A stretch of DNA of 64,000 nt from positions 1 through 64,000 of the forward strand of contig NZ_CAJXJS010000011.1 of the NCBI RefSeq assembly GCF_913055165.1, given 5' to 3'. Positions 27,071 through 34,299 of this stretch are shown here, piece after piece. Made by a program: the position numbers and the translations under genes. Source of the DNA: an uncultured Devosia sp. Its GTDB lineage: Bacteria > Pseudomonadota > Alphaproteobacteria > Rhizobiales > Devosiaceae. Under the pieces are notes generated by a model, which did no database searches, was not told where the DNA came from, and saw nothing but the letters and a program-made list of their open reading frames with translations. How positions within the stretch are numbered: position 1 is the first letter of the stretch; each line of letters opens with the position of its first letter.

Positions 27071-27143
27071 CTCGTCTCTAGTTTTGGACTTGATTTCCTT
27101 TCTTAGCGCGGCCAATCTCCGCGCCATGAAGATCACGTGCACC

Positions 27144-27168
27144 ATTACCTGCTGCATTATTACCTGCT
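27144..27168. repeat. direct repeat of ATTACCTGCT
   Basis: Two identical copies of ATTACCTGCT start 15 bp apart (27144 and 27159). They lie in non-coding DNA between the cytochrome c' terminator and the palindromic element; role unknown. Confidence 0.55.
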
Positions 27169-27235
27169 AACCCAAGCGTTGGCGGAGCGGTCTTCTTCAT
27201 CCTGAAATTGCGCAACGGATAGAGGCTCCCCGCCA

Positions 27236-27292
27236 GCGGAGCGTTCTCAGGAAAAGTGGGTGCCACTTTTCCGGTTCGAGAGCGCGACCACG
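27236..27292. repeat. palindromic element with GGAAAAGTGG core, rhizobial-type intergenic repeat
   Basis: The core at 27250-27272 is a perfect 10-bp inverted repeat, GGAAAAGTGG and CCACTTTTCC around GTG. The outer GAGCGTTCTC/GAGAGCGC arms are imperfectly inverted. Very similar GGAAAAGTGG-type palindromes are abundant between genes in Hyphomicrobiales, from my memory of such genomes. It lies about 60 bp upstream of the cysS start and would fold as a hairpin in the leader if transcribed. Confidence 0.6.
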
Positions 27293-27333
27293 AACGACCG
27301 AGAACCGAACGTGTCTGGCAACAGGACCTCTTT

Positions 27334-28713
27334 ATGACCACGGCAACGCCGCAGCTTTCTCTCTACAACACGCTCACCCGTACCAAGGCGCCCTTTGTGC
27401 CGATGGACGAGAAAAACGTGCGTCTCTATGCCTGCGGCCCGACGGTCTATGACTTCGCCCATATCGGCAATGGCCGCGCCGCCATCGTCTTCGATCTGCT
27501 CTTCCGCGTCCTGCGCCATGTCTATGGGCCGGACCACGTCACCTATGTGCGCAACATCACGGACGTCGACGACAAGATCAACGCCCGCGCCCTGCGTGAT
27601 CACCCCGATCTGCCGCTCAACGAAGCCATTCGTAGGGTCACCGAAACCACGGCCGCGCAATACCAGAAGGACGTTGCCGCGCTGGGCTGCCTCGAACCGA
27701 CTATGCAGCCCCGCGCCACCGAGAACATTGCCGAGATGCAGGCGATGATCCAGCGCCTGCTCGACAAGGGCCACGCCTATCAGGCGGGCGGCGAAGTGCT
27801 TTTCGCCGTCGATTCCATGCCCGAATATGGCCGGCTCTCGGGACGCAATCTCGAGGACAATCTGGCCGGCGCCCGCGTCGCGGTGGACACGCACAAACGC
27901 AACCCGGCCGATTTCGTACTCTGGAAGCTGTCTTCGGCCGAAGAACCCGGCTGGGATAGCCCCTGGGGCCGCGGTCGCCCCGGCTGGCATATTGAATGCT
28001 CGGCCATGTCTGAGCGCTATCTGGGTGAAACCTTCGACATCCATGGCGGCGGGCTCGATCTCATCTTCCCGCACCACGAAAACGAAATCGCCCAGTCCCG
28101 CTGCGCCCATGGCTCACACGCCATGGCCAATGTCTGGATGCACAACGGCTTCCTGCAGGTGGAAGGCCAGAAGATGTCCAAGTCCCTGGGCAACTTCTTC
28201 ACCATCCACGACCTCCTCGAAACCGAAGCCTTCGGTGGTCGAGCGTGGCCAGGGGAAGTCCTGCGGCTGGCCATGCTGATGACGCATTACCGCGAGCCAA
28301 TCGACTTTTCGCAGCGGCGGCTGGAAGAGGCCGTCAATTTACTCGAGAAATGGGAACGCGCGGTCGGAGATGCTGAGCCGTCCGTTCACCTGCCGGCCGA
28401 ATACTTTGATCGTCTCGCCGACGATCTCGACACTCCGGCTGCCATCGCGCGCATCCATGCTCTTGTCATGGATGAGGGGAAGGCTGCCGAGGGGCTAGCT
28501 CTGGCCGACCTGATGGGGCTGCGCATCAAACGTGACGTCGAGGTTGATACGGCCGTGCCCAGTCTGGTCGCCGCCCGCCTCGCCGCCCTCAACGCCAAAG
28601 ACTTCGCCGAAGCCGATCGCATTCGTGCCGAGCTCGCTGAACAGGGTATCGCCCTGATGGATTACAAGGACGAAGCGGGTCAGCGCGCCACCAAATGGGA
28701 GGTCAAGCGGTGA
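27334..28713 (+). CDS. cysS: cysteinyl-tRNA synthetase
   Basis: This 459-residue class I synthetase charges tRNA-Cys. The N-terminal stretch is [19 protein letters not shown] (HIGH motif and one zinc Cys). Zinc-binding residues continue in WHIECSAMS and [11 protein letters not shown], and the KMSKS loop is [11 protein letters not shown]. Length matches the family (about 460). The ATG at 27334 starts the family-like N-terminus; the reading frame is open further upstream only through the palindromic element. The following VOC/GFA genes run on the same strand, but the 66-bp gap leaves co-transcription open. Confidence 0.96.
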   Translation: MTTATPQLSLYNTLTRTKAPFVPMDEKNVRLYACGPTVYDFAHIGNGRAAIVFDLLFRVLRHVYGPDHVTYVRNITDVDDKINARALRDHPDLPLNEAIRRVTETTAAQYQKDVAALGCLEPTMQPRATENIAEMQAMIQRLLDKGHAYQAGGEVLFAVDSMPEYGRLSGRNLEDNLAGARVAVDTHKRNPADFVLWKLSSAEEPGWDSPWGRGRPGWHIECSAMSERYLGETFDIHGGGLDLIFPHHENEIAQSRCAHGSHAMANVWMHNGFLQVEGQKMSKSLGNFFTIHDLLETEAFGGRAWPGEVLRLAMLMTHYREPIDFSQRRLEEAVNLLEKWERAVGDAEPSVHLPAEYFDRLADDLDTPAAIARIHALVMDEGKAAEGLALADLMGLRIKRDVEVDTAVPSLVAARLAALNAKDFAEADRIRAELAEQGIALMDYKDEAGQRATKWEVKR

Positions 28714-28779
28714 CCCTCCTGCCATTCCCTGTCAGCGGAATCGCTGCAGATCGCCACTCCACACACCGGAGATGCAATC

Positions 28780-29163
28780 ATGCTTGATCACGTTGGAATT
28801 CTCGTCGCAGACTGGAACAAGGCCAAGGCTTTTTACGATGCCGCCTTCGCCCCGCTGGGCATCACGCTTCTCAACCTCGTGCCCGAACAGTTCACTGGCG
28901 GCGTCAAGGTCGGTGGCTATGGCCGCACCAAGCCAGACTATTGGCTGACCCAAAGCACCGAAACCGGCCCTGGTCGTCACTATGCTTTCTCCGCCAATAG
29001 CCGCGCCGAAGTTGACGCCTTTCATGCGGCGGCCGTGGCGGCTGGTGGCAAGGACAATGGGGCCCCTGGGCCGCGCCCGCATTACCACGAGAACTATTAC
29101 GGTGCCTTTGTCATCGATCCCGATGGCAACAACATAGAGGCGGTGTGTCATGCCCCAGGCTGA
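28780..29163 (+). CDS. VOC-family (glyoxalase-like) protein
   Basis: This 127-residue single-domain VOC protein starts MLDHVGILVADWNKAKAFYD, with a metal-type His at residue 4. It ends with HENYYGAFVIDPDGNNIEAVCH, carrying a His and a Glu at the other expected metal positions. This 'LDHVGILVADWNKAKAFYDAA' type is common in proteobacteria, but its reaction is not established. It overlaps the following GFA-family gene by 14 bp, so translation is coupled. A thiol-adduct role alongside the GFA proteins is only a guess. Confidence 0.87.
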   Translation: MLDHVGILVADWNKAKAFYDAAFAPLGITLLNLVPEQFTGGVKVGGYGRTKPDYWLTQSTETGPGRHYAFSANSRAEVDAFHAAAVAAGGKDNGAPGPRPHYHENYYGAFVIDPDGNNIEAVCHAPG

Positions 29164-29629
29164 GGCCCTTGCCGGCGGCTGCCAGTGTGGCGCGGTTCGT
29201 TTCCGCGTCACCCGGCTCGGTCGCCCATCCATCTGTCATTGCCGTATGTGCCAGAAGGCCTTTGGTAGCTTCTTTGGCCCTCTGGTCACGGCGCATAATG
29301 CTACCTGGACCCGCGGGGAGCCGAAATGGTTCCAGAGCTCCAACGCCGCCCGCCGCGCCTTTTGCGGAGATTGTGGCACGCCGCTGGCCTATGAGACCCG
29401 CTATGGGCTGGAACTGGCCATTGGCGCCTTTGACGATCCCACCGCAGCGGCCCCGGTTATCCAGGTCAACCTGAATGACCGGCTGCCCTTCTTTGCCGGC
29501 CTCAGCACCTTGCCCGAGCGTACCGAAGTCAGCGACGAATGGCGCGACTTCATGGCCGGTATTCATTCCCACCAGCATCCCGACCACGACACGACTGATT
29601 GGCCCCCTCAGGGAGGTCGCGATGTCTGA
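29150..29629 (+). CDS. GFA-family (glutathione-dependent formaldehyde-activating-like) protein, copy 1
   Basis: This 159-residue zinc protein has the GFA/CENP-V fold. Cysteines are ordered as in the family: GGCQCGAVRF near residue 10, CHCRMCQKAFG near 30, and FCGDCGTPL near 80, giving two zinc sites. Family members include the formaldehyde-glutathione adduct enzyme Gfa, but most are uncharacterised. It overlaps the VOC gene by 14 bp and the second GFA gene by 8 bp. It is about half identical by eye to copy 2 and shares its end motif HQHPDHDT, so the pair looks like a tandem duplication. Confidence 0.88.
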   Translation: MPQAEALAGGCQCGAVRFRVTRLGRPSICHCRMCQKAFGSFFGPLVTAHNATWTRGEPKWFQSSNAARRAFCGDCGTPLAYETRYGLELAIGAFDDPTAAAPVIQVNLNDRLPFFAGLSTLPERTEVSDEWRDFMAGIHSHQHPDHDTTDWPPQGGRDV

Positions 29630-30104
29630 ACACTGGTCCGGCGGCTGCCAATGTGGTGCCGTCCGCTATCGCTTCAGCCAGCGTCCGAAAGGCGCCCATA
29701 TCTGCCACTGTCGCATGTGCCAGAAGGCCTTCGGGGCGTTCTACGCTCCCCTGGTGGGTGGGCCATTGCCCACATTCGAGGTCACGCGTGGCGAGATTGC
29801 TCTATTCCGCTCGTCGGATCAGGTCGACCGTGGATTCTGCCGCCGCTGCGGCACGCCCTTGACCTTTGCCTATGTCGACGGGGACTGGATAAGCGTATCC
29901 ATTGGGTCTCTGGACGACCCGTCGGCCTTTCCGCCCAAAGATCAGCATGGCATCGAGAGCCGCCTGTCGTGGGCGAACGGCCTGGGCCAATTGCCTGACC
30001 GCCCCACCACTGAGCAACAGGCACCCGACGTCGCCGCCTTCATCAAGTCCACCAATCACCAGCACCCCGACCACGACACTGATGTCTGGCCCCCCAAGCA
30101 GTAA
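29622..30104 (+). CDS. GFA-family protein, copy 2
   Basis: This is a 160-residue paralogue of the preceding gene. It has GGCQCGAVRYRF, HICHCRMCQKAFGAF and GFCRRCGTPL, with the same zinc-binding cysteines, and ends NHQHPDHDTDVWPPKQ like copy 1. The ATG at 29622 has GGGAGG about 6 nt upstream and lies inside the end of copy 1; the longer open frame before it is copy 1 read in another frame. Retention of both copies with diverged surface segments suggests partner or substrate specialisation. Confidence 0.88.
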   Translation: MSEHWSGGCQCGAVRYRFSQRPKGAHICHCRMCQKAFGAFYAPLVGGPLPTFEVTRGEIALFRSSDQVDRGFCRRCGTPLTFAYVDGDWISVSIGSLDDPSAFPPKDQHGIESRLSWANGLGQLPDRPTTEQQAPDVAAFIKSTNHQHPDHDTDVWPPKQ

Positions 30105-30123
30105 TCCGAGTTAGGCCCAATTC

Positions 30124-31767
30124 ATGTCCCGCACCCGCCTCTATCTCTTCGACACAACCTTGCGCGATGGCGCGCAAACGGCCGGTATCGAATTCTCGCT
30201 GGAAGACAAGATTGCCATTGCCGGCATGCTTGAGGAACTGGGTGTCGACTATATCGAGGGCGGCTATCCTGGCGCCAATCCCGTCGATACCGAATTCTTC
30301 GACAAGAAACGGACCAAGAGGGCGGTCTTCACCGCCTTCGGCATGACCAAGCGGGCAGGGCGCTCTGCCGACAACGATCCAGGCGTGATGGGCCTGGTCA
30401 ATTCGGCGGCCGAGGCCACTTGTTTTGTCGCCAAGGCCTGGGACTATCAGGTCGAGCTGGCCTTGGGCTGCTCGACCGACGATCACCTGGAAGGCATCAG
30501 TGACTCGGTGCGCACGGCCGCGTCAGCAGGCAAGGAAGTGCTGGTCGATCTCGAGCACTTTTTCGACGGCTACAAGGCCAATCGGGCCTACGCCCTCGAC
30601 TGTGTGAAGACGGCGCTTGAGGCAGGCGCCCGCTGGGTGGTTCTTTGCGACACCAATGGCGGCACCATGCCTGCTGAAGTCCGTGAGATCGTGACGGACG
30701 TGATGAGCATCGCTCCTGGCGATCGACTGGGCATCCATCCTCACGACGATACCGGACAGGCCGTCGCCAACGCCCTTGCTGCCGTTGAAGCTGGAGTCTG
30801 CCAGATTCAGGGGACCCTGAATGGCCTGGGTGAACGCTGTGGCAATGCCAATCTGGTCACGCTTATCGCCACCCTGGCGCTGAAGCCCTATTACTCCGAC
30901 CGCTTCGTGACCGGGGTGACCGCAAATCAACTCGAAAACCTGACCCATATCTCCCGGGCCTTCGACGATCGCCTGAACCGCGCCCCGGCGCGGCAGGCGC
31001 CTTATGTCGGCGCCTCCGCCTTTGCGACCAAGGCCGGTATTCACGCCTCCGCCCTGCTCAAGGACTTTTCGACCTATGAGCATGTGCGGCCCGAGAGTGT
31101 CGGCAATGAGCGGGCCATCATGGTCAGCCAGCAGGCCGGAAAGTCCAACCTGCTGACCGCCCTGGCACGTCACGACATCAGGCTCGAAAAGGACGATCCG
31201 CGCCTAGAAAGGCTCCTTGCGACCGTTAAGGAACGGGAATCGCGCGGATACTCCTATGATGGCGCCGACGCCTCATTCGCCATCCTTGCGCGACGGGTGC
31301 TCGGCACTTTGCCGGACTTCTTCGATGTCGAAAACTATCGGGCCATGGTCGAGCGGCGCCACAATGCCATGGGCGACGAGGTGACTGTCACCGAGGCGGT
31401 CGTCAAGATCAGGGTCGACGGCGAGTTGCTGATGTCGGTGGCCGAGGGTAATGGCCCGGTCAACGCACTCGACCAGGCGTTGCGCAAGGATTTGGGAAAG
31501 TATTCTGCCCGAATCGAGGACCTCGAACTGGTCGACTTCAAGGTGCGTATCCTGGACGGCGGCACGGGCGCGGTCACCCGTGTACTGGTCGAAAGCCGTG
31601 ATGGTAGCGGCGAGCGCTGGGTAACGATCGGCGTCTCGCCCAATATCATTGATGCCTCGTTTGAAGCTCTGTATGAATCAATCACATACAAGCTGTTGAA
31701 GACTGAAGCGGCGCAGGACTCAACACTGGGGGCAAATGCCAGCCCCGCGAGAGCAAGCGCGGGCTGA
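30124..31767 (+). CDS. cimA: citramalate synthase
   Basis: This 547-residue enzyme makes (R)-citramalate from pyruvate and acetyl-CoA, feeding 2-oxobutanoate for isoleucine synthesis without threonine. The catalytic barrel starts LYLFDTTLRDGAQTAGIEFS (Asp10, Arg14), with VLCDTNGG and the metal site GIHPHDDTGQAVAN. The C-terminal regulatory dimer domain (about residues 400-520) is the LeuA type that binds a branched-chain feedback inhibitor, probably isoleucine. Length fits CimA more than homocitrate synthase (about 380), and the TFAMGV-free, GYPGANPVD-rich active site fits CimA. It follows the GFA pair after 19 bp and precedes the LysM gene by 23 bp. Confidence 0.9.
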   Translation: MSRTRLYLFDTTLRDGAQTAGIEFSLEDKIAIAGMLEELGVDYIEGGYPGANPVDTEFFDKKRTKRAVFTAFGMTKRAGRSADNDPGVMGLVNSAAEATCFVAKAWDYQVELALGCSTDDHLEGISDSVRTAASAGKEVLVDLEHFFDGYKANRAYALDCVKTALEAGARWVVLCDTNGGTMPAEVREIVTDVMSIAPGDRLGIHPHDDTGQAVANALAAVEAGVCQIQGTLNGLGERCGNANLVTLIATLALKPYYSDRFVTGVTANQLENLTHISRAFDDRLNRAPARQAPYVGASAFATKAGIHASALLKDFSTYEHVRPESVGNERAIMVSQQAGKSNLLTALARHDIRLEKDDPRLERLLATVKERESRGYSYDGADASFAILARRVLGTLPDFFDVENYRAMVERRHNAMGDEVTVTEAVVKIRVDGELLMSVAEGNGPVNALDQALRKDLGKYSARIEDLELVDFKVRILDGGTGAVTRVLVESRDGSGERWVTIGVSPNIIDASFEALYESITYKLLKTEAAQDSTLGANASPARASAG

Positions 31768-31790
31768 TTGAAAATTACCGGGAGGGCAAA

Positions 31791-33842
31791 CTGGCCGAAT
31801 CCGCTCCGAAACGACCTCTGGCTCTGACTATCGGGGCAGCGGCAGTCACTCTACTCGTTGTTCTAGGCGTTCTGTCCGGTCCATCGATTGTCTCCTGTTT
31901 CAACAGCCCCGATGGCATGGGGCAGTGTCTGCGCGGCAAAATGGCGGAGGTTGGTCTCATCCCGGCCGCGCCCGCGCCTGCTGTCGCCGATGCGGAAGCA
32001 CCTGCCGAAGAAACAATCGCTGCGGTAGAAGAGGGGACCGTCCCCGCTGAACCCGCCATGGACGTCACACCGCCTGTCGAGACCGCGGACATGACAGCCG
32101 AAGTCGACCAACTGGTCGCTGCAACCTTTGGTCTCCTGCGCGCAGAACCGGATGGCTCGGTTGTCATTGCGGGTAGCGGCACACCCGGCAGCCGGGTCGA
32201 GGTTTTCGCCAATGGCGAACTGCTCGGCACGGTTGAGGTCGAGTCGAGTGGCGACTGGGTGTTCGTGCCCGATACACCGCTGCCACCCGGCGGTCTTGAA
32301 ATCACGCTCGGAGAAGAAGGCAAGGACGGCACGGCCGAGGATTCCTTCATTGTCGTGATCAATGAGGACAAGACCAGCCAGCCGCTGGTCGTCGCCAGCA
32401 AGCCGGGAGAGGCGAGCGAAGTCCTCCAGGGCCTGACGCCAGCCCAGGTGGCGGCCGCCCCGGCAGCCGAAACATCGGCAGCGCCACTGGATCCGGCAGC
32501 ACCCACATCCGAAGAATCCCTGTCCCCGGCGGCACCCGCCGCCGAACCCGCAGAAGTGACGGAAACCGAAGTCGCTGAGGCTACTGCTGAGCCCGCCGAA
32601 GCGCCAGCGGTGACCGAGCCAGCTGCAACCACCGAAGCCGAAGCTGTCGAGGGTCAGGCCGCGAGCGAATCCACCATGCAGGTGGCTGCATTGCCCGAGG
32701 CCCCGGAGACCGAACCGGAAGCCGAACCCACCTCGGCCGTGGCCGCGCCAGTGGAGTCGACAGAAGCAGAACCGGCTGCTGCTCCGGAAACCGGCGCCGA
32801 GCCTGAAGCTGCCCAACCCGCGGACGAGGCTGAACAGACTTCCCAGCCAGAGAGCCAGGCCGGTGCAGTGGCCGCAACCGCAGTAGCACAGGATACCCCT
32901 GCCTCCACCGCGGATGAGCCGCAGGAGACGGCCGACGCCATCATTACCGAAGCGCCCGTAGTCGAGCCGGTACCGGTTCAACCGGCCGCCGTGCCGCCGA
33001 CCATCGACGCCATCGAGATCGAGAACGACCGGACCTTTTTCGCCGGTGCCGGTCCTGATGGTGGCGTCATCCGCCTTTATGTCGACGACGCATTCGTGGC
33101 TGATGCCACTGTCGAAGCCGGCCGCTGGCTGGTCGAAGCGGGGCCGGTTCTTGATGCGCCCAGCCAGCGAGTACGTGTCGACCTGCTGGAACCTGGTTCC
33201 GCTGACGTCGTCGCGCGCGCCGAAGTGGATTTTGTGGTCGACGTCCCGGCAGTCGAAGAACCGGTGGCAGTGGCAGAAGCACCCACTCCTGCAACCCCAG
33301 TGACCCCGGCCCCCGAAACGCCTGCGGATGTGACAGCTCCCGAGGATGCCTCGGCTGACGCCGCTACCACGCAGCCCGAAACGGATGTGTCGGCGCTGAC
33401 CGAGCAGCCGGCTGCTGCGAACCCTCCCACGAGTGCGGAAGATACTGCCGCCAACCAGGCACCGGTGACGGCCGAAACCGCCCAGACCACCGAACCGGCC
33501 ACCGAGCCTGCGTCGACCCCCGAACCGGCGTCTGCGGTTCAACCGGCACCGGAACCCGCCGAGGAAACGCCTGTTGTAGCAGAACCGGCCGCCGAGCCGG
33601 ACGAACCGGCAGTGCCGACCATGGTGGCGGTGTCCTTGGGTGATCCCGAGGCGCAGCGCTTTGCCTCGGGCAAGGCGATCATCCGTCGGGGAGACAATTT
33701 GTGGACCATTGCCCGCCGCGTCTATGGCGAGGGGCTCAAATACACCACCATCTATCAGGCCAATACCGGGCAGATTCGCGATCCTGATCGCATCTATCCC
33801 GGTCAGGTGTTCAACCTGCCAGAGGACATCGAGCCTCAATAA
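31791..33842 (+). CDS. large membrane-anchored LysM protein with an acidic Ala/Pro/Glu-rich linker
   Basis: This protein of about 683 residues appears to start at CTG 31791, 4 nt after GGGAGGG. The first ATG (31917) would cut off the anchor ALTIGAAAVTLLVVLGVLSG and the SCFNSPDGMGQCLR stretch that similar alphaproteobacterial LysM proteins carry. After the anchor come a small beta module with GSGTPGSRVEVFANGE (about residue 125-165), a long Ala/Pro/Glu-rich linker, a second module at IENDRTFFAGAGPDGGVIRLYVDD (about 410-480), and another linker. It ends in a LysM at IIRRGDNLWTIARRVYGEG...YPGQVFNLP. It should be tethered to the inner membrane with the LysM reaching peptidoglycan. Confidence 0.8.
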   Translation: MAESAPKRPLALTIGAAAVTLLVVLGVLSGPSIVSCFNSPDGMGQCLRGKMAEVGLIPAAPAPAVADAEAPAEETIAAVEEGTVPAEPAMDVTPPVETADMTAEVDQLVAATFGLLRAEPDGSVVIAGSGTPGSRVEVFANGELLGTVEVESSGDWVFVPDTPLPPGGLEITLGEEGKDGTAEDSFIVVINEDKTSQPLVVASKPGEASEVLQGLTPAQVAAAPAAETSAAPLDPAAPTSEESLSPAAPAAEPAEVTETEVAEATAEPAEAPAVTEPAATTEAEAVEGQAASESTMQVAALPEAPETEPEAEPTSAVAAPVESTEAEPAAAPETGAEPEAAQPADEAEQTSQPESQAGAVAATAVAQDTPASTADEPQETADAIITEAPVVEPVPVQPAAVPPTIDAIEIENDRTFFAGAGPDGGVIRLYVDDAFVADATVEAGRWLVEAGPVLDAPSQRVRVDLLEPGSADVVARAEVDFVVDVPAVEEPVAVAEAPTPATPVTPAPETPADVTAPEDASADAATTQPETDVSALTEQPAAANPPTSAEDTAANQAPVTAETAQTTEPATEPASTPEPASAVQPAPEPAEETPVVAEPAAEPDEPAVPTMVAVSLGDPEAQRFASGKAIIRRGDNLWTIARRVYGEGLKYTTIYQANTGQIRDPDRIYPGQVFNLPEDIEPQ

Positions 33843-33851
33843 TCCACATCG

Positions 33852-33877
33852 AAACGGCGCCGAAGGGCGCCGTTTTT
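33852..33877 (+). terminator. rho-independent terminator after the LysM gene
   Basis: ACGGCGCC pairs with GGCGCCGT around GAAG, extended by AA/TT pairs and followed by a T-run. It lies 10 bp after the LysM stop and should end the cimA-LysM transcript. Confidence 0.88.
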
Positions 33878-33978
33878 GCATGCCTATTGATTTTCGGGCC
33901 AACTGCCCCCATCTTTCATCGCAATTCACCGATTGATCGGATCGCACTTCGCGGTCGCCACCTGCCGAGCCCTGCGCC

Positions 33979-34299
33979 ATGCATGACGATGACATTGCCA
34001 ATATCATGCGCGCTCTTGGTCACCCTGTCCGGCTGGAAATTCTGCGCATCCTGGCCACCCAGCAGCAGGGTCAGTGTTGCTGCGCCGATGTCACCGACAG
34101 CCTCACCCTGGCGCAGTCCACAGTATCCCAGCATATCAAGGTCCTGCTCGACGCCGGCCTGATCGAGCGCAAGCCGCACGGCACGCGCAACCGCTATTGC
34201 ATCCGCCATGACAGACTGGCCGATTTGAACTCGGCCTTTGGCGGTCTCCTCAAGGGGCTGGCGCCCGTCGCCGCCAACAAGGAAACGGAACAGGCCTGA
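33979..34299 (+). CDS. ArsR/SmtB-family regulator of the adjacent exporter
   Basis: This 106-residue winged helix-turn-helix repressor starts IANIMRALGHPVRLEILRILA. A run of three cysteines, GQCCCADV (Cys33-35), precedes the recognition helix LAQSTVSQHIKVLLDAGLIE, where ArsR-type metal or arsenite sensors often place ligands. It could bind soft metals or thiol stressors and release DNA. The exporter start overlaps its stop by 1 base, so they form one operon. Regulation of the transporter by a metal is an inference from the Cys run and the neighbour. Confidence 0.88.
   Translation: MHDDDIANIMRALGHPVRLEILRILATQQQGQCCCADVTDSLTLAQSTVSQHIKVLLDAGLIERKPHGTRNRYCIRHDRLADLNSAFGGLLKGLAPVAANKETEQA

Larger units (their letters stand above)
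27003..27333. other. intergenic region with terminator, direct repeat and palindromic element before cysS
   Basis: These 331 bp contain no convincing gene. They hold a terminator (27044-27070), a pair of ATTACCTGCT direct repeats at 27144 and 27159, and the palindromic element described at 27236-27292. The cysS promoter should lie in the last 60 bp, but I see no clear -35/-10 pair. Confidence 0.7.

Noticed and set aside
27270-27282. GGTTCGAG resembling a tRNA T-loop
   Set aside because: There is no acceptor stem, anticodon arm or CCA-side pairing around it; it is part of the palindromic repeat. No tRNA was found anywhere in the window.
31863-34007. 714-codon minus-strand frame rich in Gly/Arg/Cys
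   Set aside because: It is the reverse of the Ala/Pro/Glu-rich LysM gene. The repeated GGRR/FGGCS pattern follows from the GCC/GAA codon bias of the sense strand.
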